Below the pieces are notes generated by a model that was not told where the DNA came from, did not search any database, and saw only the letters and a program-made list of their open reading frames with translations. Below are positions 49,055 to 60,649 of a DNA stretch of 64,000 bases, one piece after another. Within the stretch, counting starts at the first letter, position 1. Every line of letters begins with the position of its first letter. A program made the position numbers and the translations under genes. The DNA is from Diprion similis (lineage: Eukaryota > Arthropoda > Insecta > Hymenoptera > Diprionidae), in the NCBI RefSeq assembly GCF_021155765.1, contig NC_060111.1:4977481-5041480 (forward strand). Direction: 5' to 3'.

Positions 49055-51279
49055 GTAAGATACTCTATTTATAGACGCATATTAAATTTGTCTTAAAAAT
49101 AAAACACAACAATTTTGTAATTTTGTGCTACAATTTTGATCATTCGTTACATCATTACACCGGTGAAAGCGAATTTTCAGTCTGGTTTCTAGATGTTAAA
49201 TTTTGATTACTTTCATGTAACTAATAAAGGAAAAAATAGTTTTATTAGATAAAGCTTGCTCTTTATTTGAACGTGCTGCTTGTATGATATCAAAGAAGAA
49301 CTTGAAGACTTATTTATCGAGGTAGAAAACACAAAAAGCAAACTTTATAAGGAATAAATGAAGATTTTGATCATTAGTCGATATTTAGAATGAAATTTAT
49401 TTATTCAAATAGAAACTTGAGGATTTTTTTTTATTTTTTTGTTCATCTGTGAATTACAGTCGGCCTCGATCGTTGGAATCTTTTTTTTGGCTCAAGAATT
49501 TTTCAGTGACGAGCAACGATTGATCGACTTTAATGACATAAAAATTTTTATGGGACTCAGTTGGAGTAAATCTTCGACACATTTCGACCGAAAATTGGAC
49601 AGTAAGAATATTTCAATTAAATTATTACGAATTGCTTTGCATATTTATTTCGTTCTTCACTCCGGGAATGCTTTTTACTTGTTTAGATACTTGGATTTTT
49701 GGTTTGCTTCTGGCTTATTCCACGCTTTACTTTTTCTGCAGTGCTGGACTTATATTAGCCACTTTTTCGGTAAGTAAAGACAAATTCTAAACATCGCGTG
49801 AGAAACATCATTCGACAGGAAATCTGCGATTAAGGATATTTGACCAGTCTACATTCATTGTTAGTAAAAGATTGTTGAATTAACGGAATTATATGCTCAC
49901 AAGAATCGTTGCGAGTAATTGTTTTTTTTTTTTTTTTTTTCTTTTTTACATCAAATTTTCTTGCACCCCGATGATTTTTTCGTTTCTTTGAAAACTGGTT
50001 TGTTTGTTCGAAAACAATTGCTTTATGTGAATAAATAATTACTTCCACTGTATACATTTTCATACATTTGCATATTTCTTGATATTCGCATTCGCAGAAA
50101 TCATGTAAATATTTTTCGAATGTGATTGTCGAAAATATTTCATATTTTGTATGATTTCGACAGAGAAATAAGCATCACGCTGTGCCTTGGTTAACGTTCG
50201 AAATCATCAGCTTCGGAAATCAAGGAAGCGGTATAATCACACATTTCCTTCGACCCCAATGTGTCTGCGATGTTGAAATTTTTAATTCTGAAAGCGTGTT
50301 AGCAGCAGGTTTCTATTTGGGTGAGTACTTGATCGTTAAATTTTACTCCCAATCGAGCACAAAATATAAATGACGTATGTACCTTAGGGTATCCCTTATT
50401 TAGGGTGTTGTAGAATTTTTGCCGCCCTACTCCCCAAATCAACTTCAAATAATTACAAAAGAATTACCCAATATTTTCAGATTTTTATCTCAAATCTAAG
50501 ATAGTTTGGTTTGTGCTCGAAGTTTCTTACGGAAATAAAATGGGAAAAACTTTTTTTCTCAGTATATATTTTATTGTAAAAGTAATAATGTTTAAAAAAA
50601 ATTTGTAACCGTGAGGTTTTAGTCAGCATTAGTGCTGCTGTCTGGGAAAAAATTCCCACATAATCATACCACGTAATCTCGACGAATTGCACACCCTCGA
50701 AATCTGACTTTTTATTTACATTTATAGGAAGTTCAATTCGTCTAGATTTGCTGGTATCGTGATGTAAATTTTTTTTACAGATAGTATCACTAATGCCCAC
50801 TAAAACCTCGCAGTTACAGATTTTTTCAAACATTATTACTCTTGCAAGAAAATATATTTCCATAAGAAACTTCGATCACAAAACGGACCATCTCAGAGTT
50901 GAGGTAGAAATCTGAAAAAATTAGGCAATTGTTTCCGAATTATTTGAAGTTGATTTGGGGGGCGGGGGGAAAAAAATTCGTTAACACCCGAAATACCTGG
51001 CTACATAAAATCTTTAATATCAATCATTTAATTTCTTTGCCGTCAGTTCTGACCGCGTATTTTTGGATCGTCGTATTCATCGCTCGAAGTACATGGGAAG
51101 ATGCCGAACTATCCGATACGGTCGTTTCAGTCTCAGAAACGGAAACCTCTCCCGTCGCTACGCAAAAAGTGAGTATAAATCCACCGAAGAGTCTATCGCT
51201 TCAGGGACGAATTCAATCGTTGAATTCTTTTCAATTTCTGAAGACAACTCGAGGATCCCCAAAATATTACAAACTTTGA
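49001..51279 (+). CDS. Small multi-pass membrane protein, DUF4728-like (tentative), whole gene (5 exons)
   Basis: Five exons join in phase (0, 1, 0, 1) at GT-AG sites: 49001-49054, 49460-49601, 49687-49769, 50164-50320 and 51047-51279, giving 222 residues. The start MCCISVTLTTRLIGLFDL and hydrophobic stretches near residues 10-30, 68-91 and 137-158 are clear; a third stretch near 101-120 (PWLTFEIISFG...) is weakly hydrophobic. The layout (Cys-Cys start, short TM1, TM2, a PWL turn, a TM ending AYFWIVVF, polar acidic tail) resembles insect DUF4728-type four-helix proteins of unknown function. That assignment is from memory. The gene is divergent from DDX31, with about 1.6 kb between the two ATGs. 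Its weak points are the unusual third helix and an alternative end for the last exon. Confidence 0.65.
49460..49601 (+). CDS. Membrane-protein gene, exon 2
   Basis: The acceptor GAATTACAG opens frame SASIVGIFFLAQEFF, completing TM1, followed by a polar loop (about 36 residues). The donor GTAAGA at 49602 leaves one base, which exon 3 completes. The same frame also stays open past this donor to 49777, so unspliced reading is possible, but it loses the TM2 reading seen in exon 3. Confidence 0.6.
49687..49769 (+). CDS. Membrane-protein gene, exon 3 (TM2)
   Basis: The acceptor ACTTGTTTAG is followed by a frame encoding TWIFGLLLAYSTLYFF, then CSAGLILATFS: one clean 24-residue transmembrane helix. 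The phase fits exon 2 (A|AT gives Asn) and the GTAAGT donor gives phase 0. The overlapping longer frame here is less hydrophobic. Confidence 0.62.
50164..50320 (+). CDS. Membrane-protein gene, exon 4
   Basis: The acceptor ATTTCGACAG opens RNKHHAVPWLTFEIIS in phase 0. A less hydrophobic middle follows, then SESVLAAGFYL, the beginning of the last helix. It ends G|GTGAGT, one base short of a valine codon completed by exon 5, so the last helix reads AAGFYLVLTAYFWIVVF across the junction. That join is the strongest support for this model. Confidence 0.6.
50402..50985. mobile_element. Foldback (long-TIR) element, family A copy 2, in an intron of the membrane gene
   Basis: Arms of about 240 bp (50402-50640 and 50745-50985) are near-complete reverse complements. 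The outer ends are GGGTGTTGT and AACACCC. Internal landmarks are CCCCAAATCAACTTCAAATA, GAAGTTTCTTACGGAAATA, GTAATAATGTTT and GAGGTTTTAGT. The loop is about 100 bp. It fills most of intron 4 (50321-51046). Its outer ~140 bp matches the element at 1112-1850. Confidence 0.88.
51047..51279 (+). CDS. Membrane-protein gene, exon 5 (last helix and tail)
   Basis: The acceptor TTTGCCGTCAG is followed by LTAYFWIVVFIARSTWEDAE and a Ser/Thr-rich polar tail to a TGA at 51277-51279. A GTGAGT donor-like site at 51169-51174 inside the exon could end it early. A second frame is also open over the tail, so the last 36 residues are less certain than the helix. Confidence 0.62.
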
Positions 51280-51398
51280 AATAACTTGCGTATAATTGTT
51301 GTATGCAAGTGAGGTTCTCGACGATAATGTACTGAACTTTGTTATTGATTATATGTATTTAATACAGATAATTGAATGGAAGATTAAAACTGATTGAA

Positions 51399-51404
51399 AA
51401 TAAA
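51399..51404 (+). terminator. Candidate poly(A) signal of the membrane-protein gene
   Basis: AATAAA lies about 120 bases after the stop codon at 51279. A second AATAAA at 51577-51582 is an alternative. Both are on the coding strand. Confidence 0.45.
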
Positions 51405-51604
51405 TAACTAGGTCAAATGCAATGCGTGAGACACGTGACAACGTGTATTTCAGTTAATAGAACTCTTCTGATATGCATATTATAATATTGTAAGTGTAGA
51501 CGTGATGGAATTGTTAATATAGTATTTCCTGTACCTTCGAAATGTTCTACCAATATAAAAATATTGTACAAGAAAAAATAAACCAATGACTAAAGAAAAT
51601 TAAA

Positions 51605-54600
51605 ACCTTGAAACTCTCCGTTTTCAACTTTCTCACAATTATGAATACACACGAATTATTGATCATCTAATCCCAATATCAAAATTTTTTTGAAGAATAT
51701 TCACAAATTACACTTGAAATAATAATGAAAAATCTGCATTTTCATTATAAAGATTCGAAAAAAAAGCTATTATTAAAATTCTGTAGACGAAGTCACGATA
51801 TGGCGAGTCTACTCGACTATCGTTATGCATTATTATCACTATTATTATGTATGCAAAAGTTTTTGAATAGCAAACTATGATGGCAAAGCTTTTTCAATAT
51901 ATATCCATCTATGCGGTGAAAGCTAAGCTGTCAATAAATCAGAGAAGATGGGGCTAATAGTGTGTATCAAACGGGAGAGCAGCAGACCGGGTCTGCATAG
52001 AAAAGATGAGAAATGGTCGTGTGGTTACGTCAAAACACTTTTAAACTCCCCATATTTAAATCCGCTAGCATATTTGGCAAAGCTGCGCAGCGCGCAGAAC
52101 TCGACTCGGGTATACAAGGTATTATATTATTATTATTATTATAGGTATGCGTGCAGACTCGTTTCTGCATGTATAGGCGATTTATTTCAACTATATTTTT
52201 ACGATAATAGCCGAAAAGATTTTCAATATTGAAAATGGTACTTCTCGTTTCATTTATTGCCTAAAACGCATTAGACTTCTGAACAGCCATTCGAGAATTA
52301 ACAAAATTGACCAAATATTTTTAAGATGTGAGAAATCATGCGGCTTCTAATATCATGTGAAATTATTCGTGGCAAAATTGTTTAATTAAATTGAATTTTA
52401 CGTTACCTTTGCTTAAATATAACATTGAAAAATAGTTTCTGCTATTTTCTAAAGAATTTTTTTTTTTTTTTTTTCAATATCTAAACAGTAAATTATTCAA
52501 CGTAATTCTTCACTTCAAGATCTTCGGTTTGAAAAAACAGTTTGTCTTGGGTAATCGGATGCACCAATTTTTATTCACAAACATTTGAGAGTCGAATCGA
52601 AGCGCTGATCCAAACCAACATGGCCGTCGTTGACGCACTTCGGACTGTAATTTGTCTCTACGAAAATTTTGAACACTTGCTAGTTTTCGAGCACTGTATC
52701 ACACCAAACGAAATAATGGCAAGAACAGATTATCAATAATTTAACCTCTGATTGAACCCTAATAACTGAATATTCGCCTCGACAAATTCCCTCGCATATG
52801 ACGCGTCTTCTGCGCGAAGGAAAGCAATTACCGTCGTCTGTAACTTCGCTAAGTTTTTTCTACGGTGTAAATCCAAGTTGAGACAGCATGTTCCACAGCG
52901 CAAAAGATTATTGCGAGCAATGGCGAATGGAAGAGTAAGAAATTACGGAGAAAAAAGTAACGAAAGCGAAAAAAGTGGTAGTATAGGTATACACATCGAT
53001 GGTTATAGGTACGTGCATATATATATGTATACCTACAGATTTCCGTTAATTCCAAAGTTTTCTGTTTTCTCAAGTAAACATCTCTTTACCTTACTTCGCG
53101 AGATTTGAATTTGCCAGAGCCAGAGAAATATACATCATGCAAGAGTGAGAATAAAGGAAGGAGGGAAATAAAGGGAAAGAAAATCCTTTTTTTTTCCTCC
53201 CCCTCCCCCTTTCCCCAAAGTCTGGAAATGAGATTTCGCCAGTGGTGGAATGAGGAAAGAGGGAAGTTCGTTATATTTTACAATCCATCGAGTCTCTCTT
53301 CGGGGAGCGCCGAGGGGTTGCAGGCTGGATCGCTATACCAGCCACCATGGGGCTTGGGGCTTGTCAACTAGTGTTTTAAAAGTTTCCGACAGCCTACAAA
53401 TTGGCTCGCTCAGTTCTTTTTAAAAGCACCAGACAGCCAACCAACCGCGGAGCAGCTACGACTACCTCGGCCACCTCAAGGGGAGGAGGGGGAGGGATCT
53501 CGGTAAGGGGAAGGTAATGTACCCAGCCATGAATTTTTACGAAGTTTATTATATTGGCTAATGCCGTCGTCCCTGCAGGAACGGAAGCTTCTCTCTATGC
53601 CTCGCAAAGAGGCGTTTCTTTACTATAACACGGTCTGTATAAGAGATTTGGTTATGTTTTTATCGCATGTATAACATATATTGAAGAAGCATTTGTTCAG
53701 GCGATTTTCAAAATCATGTGCCGATCGAACCATTGCTGAAACAGCGAAAACTAAAGGAACTAGTTATTGTGTCGGAATTTCCGTTTCAAAAGACAAGTGG
53801 ATGCAAGACTGATCTCCAAGGATTTCAAAGTCAATCACGGTTTTATAGGTTATAATTATGTTTAATTAATTATTATCACAGAGTATTATTAATTGACTAA
53901 AGACCTGAACAATTCAAGGATGTATACGACAATTATAGTCAAGCAAACAAAATTGATGAAGCAAAAAAGTGATGGAACGAAAGCTTGAAAATAGTTTTAC
54001 TAAAGCTAACATCACAGTAAAGAGCCCTTAAGATACAGAGAAAAATTTGAAAACGTTAAAATTTAGCTGTAAGTATTCAATTATTTCTCTACAAAAAACA
54101 GTACAAATCATCTGATTGTGAGTTATATTTTGATTATTTCTCTATTTCTGAAGCTCAAATTTATCATCTGTAAATTATAATGGCTATAGATTTCTTCCTC
54201 TTTTTTACTATAGTTAACAAACTGGAATGACAAATCCGTCTCAGACAATTTGTTGAAAAATCAGTCATGAATAAATGAGCTACACAGCTAATTGCTCATT
54301 AGAATCGGACGATTTCTACCGATCATTTGTTAAAGAAAAAAAATCATAGAATCGTGTTTTATGATTTCTCTGACTTTAACTCGGAAAAATGTTATTATGA
54401 TTACCAAAATTTTATTTCTTAGTTATTACACCAGAATTTTACTTGTAAGATACATCAGTAATATTCTTCAGAATAAAAATGTAAAAAAATCTTTAACATC
54501 TATACCGATAACGTCTTTAAGCAGAGGGATTCGATTCTACAGATCGATCGTTAGAACCGAAGTAAGAAAATTGTAAAAATGGGGGAAAAAAATTGAGCCC

Positions 54601-57300
54601 CGAATATCTGGAGGAGAAAGAAAAAGGGCAGATCAAAAGATACGAAAAATGCAAGAAGCGTCGCGGTGCGGAAAGTGCAACGCAGAGTCAGTCGATTATT
54701 TGCTATTATTTTTCCAGACAGCAAGATTTTATTGATCTGCAGAGCCGGGGAAGGCGGAACTGAGCGCCTCATAAAGCTAACCAATGCTAATACCGCGGCA
54801 CCCGGCAACGGCGCGGAATCGGTTCTGCGCCTCTCGGCCCTTCGCCCTCGAAAATCTGCGGCGGACGGAGAGGCGACGCCAATGCGGCCGACCGGAATCT
54901 CCCATAAACGCGAAACCGAGTCTAATTCGTAATGTCGGCGGACTCATCGCCCGGCATTGTTAGTCTGCCTCCACCTAGGCACCGTGCCTAATTCCGGAGT
55001 TATCGCAGGAAATAGCCCACTAAAGTGTTATCGAAGGACGAAGGCCCGGCTTCAGCCCTCGATTTTTGCCGGTCCAGACTCGCTCAGGCTGATTGTGAGA
55101 AGAATTTTGCTGTTTATAGTTGATTGAAATTGATTTTAACCCCTTCGCTGTCCGACGAAAATTAGATTTTCGTCCCATTTTTATGTTGGAAATAAATTTT
55201 TATAGATTTATCCTACGATTTTAGTATTGCGATTTTTTAAATTCAAAATGGCGGATCCAATACAAGGGACGCAAATTTGAAAAGTAGTTTTATTCCGACG
55301 AAAGCGAGTACCCGATAGTTTTTAAGGTTGCTGAATCTGAATCTGAAATAGGATTTCCAAAATTCGAAGTGGCGGATCCAATATGGCGGACGCAAATTCG
55401 AAAGTTGGTTTATTCCGACGTGAGTGAGTACCACATGGTTCTTGAGATCGCTGAATCCCTCTCCTAATAAGAATTAAATCAAGCTTATGTTGATTATAAA
55501 TATTTCCAGAGATTATCAGGCGGTATTCAGAATTTCAAATAGTCAGAAGCGCTCCTTTCCGCCTGGTTAAATTTCTGGTTTCTCTAAGAAGAACGTACAT
55601 AAATGTAAAAAATTGCTGTGTGGACTTCTGTAGAAAATTTTATCGTCTCAATCTTACAATATTTGATCTGAATAATAAAAAATCGAAAAAAATCTACATG
55701 AAATATTAAAACTATATAAAACTATAAAAAATGAGCTCATAATGACTTTTCGGAAGGTTCTACCTTATTATTCATTACATGCCTAATGAAGCCCGCAGAC
55801 CGTATGCTGGATGAATTAAGCCTGATTAAAACTTCTTACTCGCGACCCGGTGACGAAAGTGTAACATGCGAATCCAAGAGGGAATAATTAGGGTGTGATT
55901 ATCAATCAATTTCATGCGTGTCAATTGTTTTTCGAAGGGTTTTCGGCGAAGTGGGATGTTGTGTTACCCCGGGTGTTACAAGCCTCCCGTCATACACGCG
56001 AGATTAATTACACGCTGCTAATTATTAACCCTCTGAGGGAGCTGCCTATGTAACCCGCCTGCAAGAGGTTGGAAGGACGTGCGAGTCCATGTACATATGT
56101 ATATATCACACCTATGTATTACATAATGTAATCTGTATAACTTCGGCTACTTGACTTCACGATTAAATTGCGCGCCATGGCGAATTGAAATTTGAAAATT
56201 ACTTCGAAGAGAATGATTTTTTATTACAGTGTTTAGTCAAATACTTTAAATAAACGTACTATAATAATAATAGTAATAATAAGTTTTCTTGAAACTTGTT
56301 ACACTTATCATGAGAAAAAATATAGTGTAACATAGTTGAAGCGAATTTTTTTCCCACTTTGGTGGAAATTTTGCGACAGAAAATGAAGCAAAGTTCTATC
56401 AGTTGACACTATGAAAATTCCACTTGTAAAAGTAATTAATACCTCATAATATTCCTCGCTGAAAAATTCTTATCGATTTTATTGGCATCGAGTTGAACAC
56501 TTGCTTTGAGGAGAGAAAAAAAAAATTTTCAGGAAATGTTAGATTTTTTTTTTTAAGCTTTTCTGCAGATATTAAATACTTCGAATTCCCTAAAGCAAAA
56601 ATAAAACTTGTTTGTAACAAATAAATACCCAGAAATGATTATTGAATAAATGAATCGCGTTTATTCACTCTAATTCATCGTTTTGATCCCACAGCTGACA
56701 TGAACTAATTTATTTAATAACGATCGTTGGTCTATCTATAGTTTAAATAATGGATATTTCCAACCCCTGATGAAAGTGAATCTATCTCTACGTATCCGTG
56801 AACAATATAAAACGATTTCTCCAAATTTCTTTCTGTAGAGAAAATTATTCCGCGTCCTTGGGCCTGGACCAATCGCTTGGGTAATCGAGGGAAGAACCGG
56901 AAGTGAGAGCGAAGCTTCGATGTAGGTATACTTACATACATATACGGAACTGTTCAGCCCCGGCCGCCGTAAATTCTCGATTGAGTGAAAAGTTTGTTTG
57001 GCAAAATGCTGAGGCTATTCTCCGGGTCGTCTTAGCATATGAATACGCGTGCCAGGCTCTCCCCTCATCGGAGAGTCGATTTTTTATTCCCTCCTTTTTT
57101 CTCTTTTCATTTATTTCTTTTTTGAAACGCGCGATTCGCCGCCGGATCTCCATTTCTCGTACAAAAACACGCGAGCAGCAGTCCTTCTGAAAGTCTCTCA
57201 GACAGACTTTCGTGTTTTTTTGAATAATTGATTCAATATTTTCAATTACTAATCATAATCAATAATATGTAATGAAAAAAATTGTTATCCAGTGAATTCG
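51605..57300. other. Non-coding intergenic stretch right of the membrane-protein gene
   Basis: No gene is supported. Complex, GC-richer blocks at 53270-53640, 54600-55080 and 55780-56060 may be regulatory. 54241-54312 is half of a dispersed repeat pair with 58616-58680. 55240-55440 is a tandem pair (listed separately). Confidence 0.5.
55240..55440. repeat. Two-copy tandem repeat, period 121 bp, with GGCGGATCCAA
   Basis: GGCGGATCCAATA begins at 55250 and 55371, each followed by GACGCAAATT, AAAGT..(T)TTTATTCCGACG and GCGAGTACC/GTGAGTACC. An adjoining hairpin, GACGAAAAT-TAG-ATTTTCGTC, lies at 55154-55174. Confidence 0.85.
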
Positions 57301-57312
57301 TGGAAAACAAAA

Positions 57313-57575
57313 GAGTGAATTTCTAAAGACTGCACGGTCCGTCGTCTGCTGAGACTTAATGCGCATGCGCTGTGATCCCGGAGCAGTTGTTTGCCAGGGT
57401 GACCAACGGTCAGAAATTTAGACGACAGTTGTGCTCAATTCGCAAAAGAATTGTCGAAATTTTTAGGGTTAGAGATGATTGGTCACCCTGGTAAACAGTG
57501 GCTCTCAGATTCTAACACGTGCGCGTTAAATTTTAGCAGACGACAACGTGCCGTCTAGTCGTTAGGAATTCACTC
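57313..57575. mobile_element. Foldback element, 263 bp
   Basis: GAGTGAATTTCTAA at 57313 is mirrored by TTAGGAATTCACTC ending at 57575. Complementarity continues through GTCGTCTGCT / AGCAGACGAC, GCGCATGCGC / GTGCGCGTTA and CCAGGGTGACCAA / TTGGTCACCCTGG, so nearly the whole segment pairs with itself. No coding capacity. Confidence 0.85.
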
Positions 57576-57579
57576 TGCA

Positions 57580-59790
57580 TACTAATTTTGGTGAGAACTA
57601 AATTCACGCGAGTATCTCGTAATGAAATGAATAAAAGGTGTTGATTTTCAACCAACCGACCTTCTTAATGACCATTTTGACAAACCGACTTCGGGTAAAG
57701 GGGTGAACGATGAAAAAGAAAACTGCAAATCACTGCATCGACGGTACTTTTGATGCAGTCAAAAGTGGAACCCGATACGCATGCGTCTGTATTGCTGCCT
57801 TGCTTGTAGGGATTACTTTCGAATTTGTCAGATTAAGGGTACGAACCGAAATGTATAGTGCAATGGGGAAAATTTTGGAGCAGTCTTCTCTCTCTCCTCT
57901 CTCCACTTTTAGCTTCGATAGACACGTGCACGCGCCTTTCCCGCAATTCCATCGAAAGGGAGATTTCCTACAACGGTCAATGGATACAAAGTAAATTTGT
58001 GAACCCCGTGGACGGTGAACACAATGGTTACATTTAATAGTACATTAACCACCAACAGTAGTGACCCATGACCCACATCTATATGTTGACTCGACAATGT
58101 GCCAGGAATTGCCTGCAGCAGAAAGGACTCAGGATACATTGAAACATAACGCGTCGTGCTGCGTATTTTTTATACCATCAAAACAGACGCGTCATACATT
58201 TAGCGTCACTCAATCCCAGTGAAGTCAGTGATGCCAACCTAAAGTCGAAGGCAATGATATCACTAATACCATCACATTTATCCCAAAATTCAACTATCGC
58301 TGGTACATAAATTTTCAGATCCCTGACCGACTGATTCAATCTTTTAAGGATGCAAGGATCAGCGTACAGTCAGGTCTACAACGTGTTCTTAAATTATTTT
58401 CGAACGCTGAATTTGAACTGCGCCTACTTTTTTTTTTTAATGCGGCAATTGACGGTTTATTCTATCATTTGTTTTCACCGGAAAATTCATATCGCAAAAT
58501 GATGTGTTTGTTGTTGAATCACTGGTTTATCATCCGTTTATTGGAAAAATTGCACATGTCGATTAAAAAGCAGCTTGAAAAAACAACAATTAATAAGATC
58601 GAGAAAAAACCTGGCTCAGACGGTTTGTAGGAAATTTATTTGCAAATGAAATGAGATAGTTTTCATTAGATTCGGACGAACTATGTGGAATTTTCAATGA
58701 AAAAATTTTAGTACCTATAATGTCATTCCTCTGTCGTTGCTGTGAACAAGACTGTTTTATACGGTCTCAGTTTATTGCCATTAAAAAAAATTTCTAGATC
58801 ATCCAGCATGAATAAAATTTCTAATTGCAACTCAGGTCGCAGTTAATAACAAATCACGATTTTCCGATCTATGCAAGTAACAATACAAATCGATTTTGTC
58901 AAATTAGAAATAAAATCAAGACCCTTTTAATACCCACAAAATTAAAATCTACTAGTTTTATCGCAGAGAAAAAAAAACACATTTGTCCAAGGCGTCAACC
59001 TTAATTTATATTTTTAACAGGTTACCAAACTCACGAAAATTCATGCTACCTTTGACCATTTTTATGAGCCCAATAACATTTTTAACGGCTCATCAAGTCG
59101 AATTTCCAACACATTCTTATTTCAATTTACGCTTAAAATTTGAAAATGAAACGATCAAATCACGGCAGCAAAAAAAAAGCAGAAAAAATAGACAGCTATA
59201 GCGTCAAAAATAACGAACGACCCCTTCGAGCCCGTGGCATTGAATTACGAAGTGTCCTAATTCAGGAATGAATTTATCTCTGTAAAAATTCTCGACTCAG
59301 CTGCCGCGTCAACATCCGCCATTGTAACATTGAATCGGTAACACTGCACGCTGGAGAAAAATTGGCGATTGTGAAAGAATAAAGATGGTAAAGAGTGCGA
59401 GGAGGAGGCCGACGGGACGCCATTTTCCCCGTCTGCAGCACGTGAAGTCAAAAGCAAAGCTCAGAAGCAATGACTGGCTTTAGAATGCAAAGCAGCCCGT
59501 CGAGCTCGCTGGCTGCTCGTTCCACGCGCACTTTTACATTCAAATTTAAACTCGCGGAGAGTGCGCGCGCGGGATTTAATATTTTACACCTCAAATGTTG
59601 GGCGTGCGCGAGATATGCAAAGCAGTTCGCTTTCAACTCAGATTGGATTTAAAACGTGCTAATTTGTCGAGCATACCCGTCCTCCTCCACCTCCACCTCC
59701 ACCTCCACCCCCTCCTCGCACCAACGCCCCTCTCAGTTTCCATACCGCCAGCATCTGAATTTAAAATCTACTCTACATGCATACCGTGCT
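57580..59790. other. Non-coding intergenic stretch
   Basis: No gene is supported. The open frame at 57710-57994 has a hydrophobic patch but no family resemblance, splice context or repeat origin I can name. 58616-58680 is the second copy of the repeat at 54241. 59684-59715 is a CCACCT low-complexity tract. Confidence 0.45.
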
Positions 59791-60262
59791 ATGTATGGGG
59801 CATTCCATGATAACTCCCCTGGACCCGACCCTCGACATCTTTAACTTCGTTCCCGATTTTTTATACATCACTGTTTTCACTCTCGAAGGCACTCAGTTTT
59901 TTTTTTTTGCGAGTTTTCGAATCGACTTGAATTGCCGACAATTTTTGAAAATGGAGATATTGATCGACACGATTTAAGGGTATTACATAATTCTGTAAAA
60001 TCATGTGTCACATATAAAAGATTTTCAGCTTTAAGCCGGAGTTGGCTAACGTTCTTATTTCATTTTTTTTCGAAATTTCTTTCGTCCACTTGAAGAAATT
60101 TTTAATTATATGTACATTTTTTTAAATTTTAGATAATTTAAATCGATTCAAAATAAAATTGTAAAAAACTTAATACCTTCGGTTAAAACAACAATATAAA
60201 AAATCGCGAACAAAATTATAGAGGACATGTGAAGATTTGGCATAGAATGCGCTATATATACA
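59791..60262. mobile_element. TIR element of the TATGGGGYATTCC family, about 0.47 kb
   Basis: ATGTATGGGGCATTCCATGA at 59791 faces, on the minus strand from 60262, TATATAGCGCATTCTATGCC. The ends are inverted with several mismatches and the interior is AT-rich without coding capacity. Confidence 0.5.
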
Positions 60263-60649
60263 TGGACATATCACGTTATACCTTCAATAGTATTTTTCTA
60301 TGAAACAAAATGAATTCTTGCAAGTATGTATACTGCTGAAATGAATTTTCTTCTGTCGATACTTTTTAGCCGTTGAGAAAAACTTTAAGAGCAAAAATTT
60401 TTGAAACGGTATATTTGCTTATGAGCTTTTGCAATACTAAAAATATGTTATAATGACATTACAATAGTTGACTGTATAATCGAATTTGAAATAATCCATT
60501 TCTCTGAATCATCTAAATTGTACGGAGAAGCCGATTTTTACATTCACAAATAAACTCGAAGGAAAGTTAAAAAATTCTTTGTAAAAATACATCAAACTGA
60601 GTCGAGGGATTAATCACTCGTCAGTTTTGATGTACACCTAATTCCGAAA

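Noticed and set aside
54666..54932. 88-codon plus frame.
   Set aside because: GC-richer non-coding block; both strands are open and there is no domain.
57710..57994. 94-codon plus frame with a hydrophobic patch.
   Set aside because: No partner exons, no family resemblance, and the tail is low in conserved-looking residues. Kept as non-coding.
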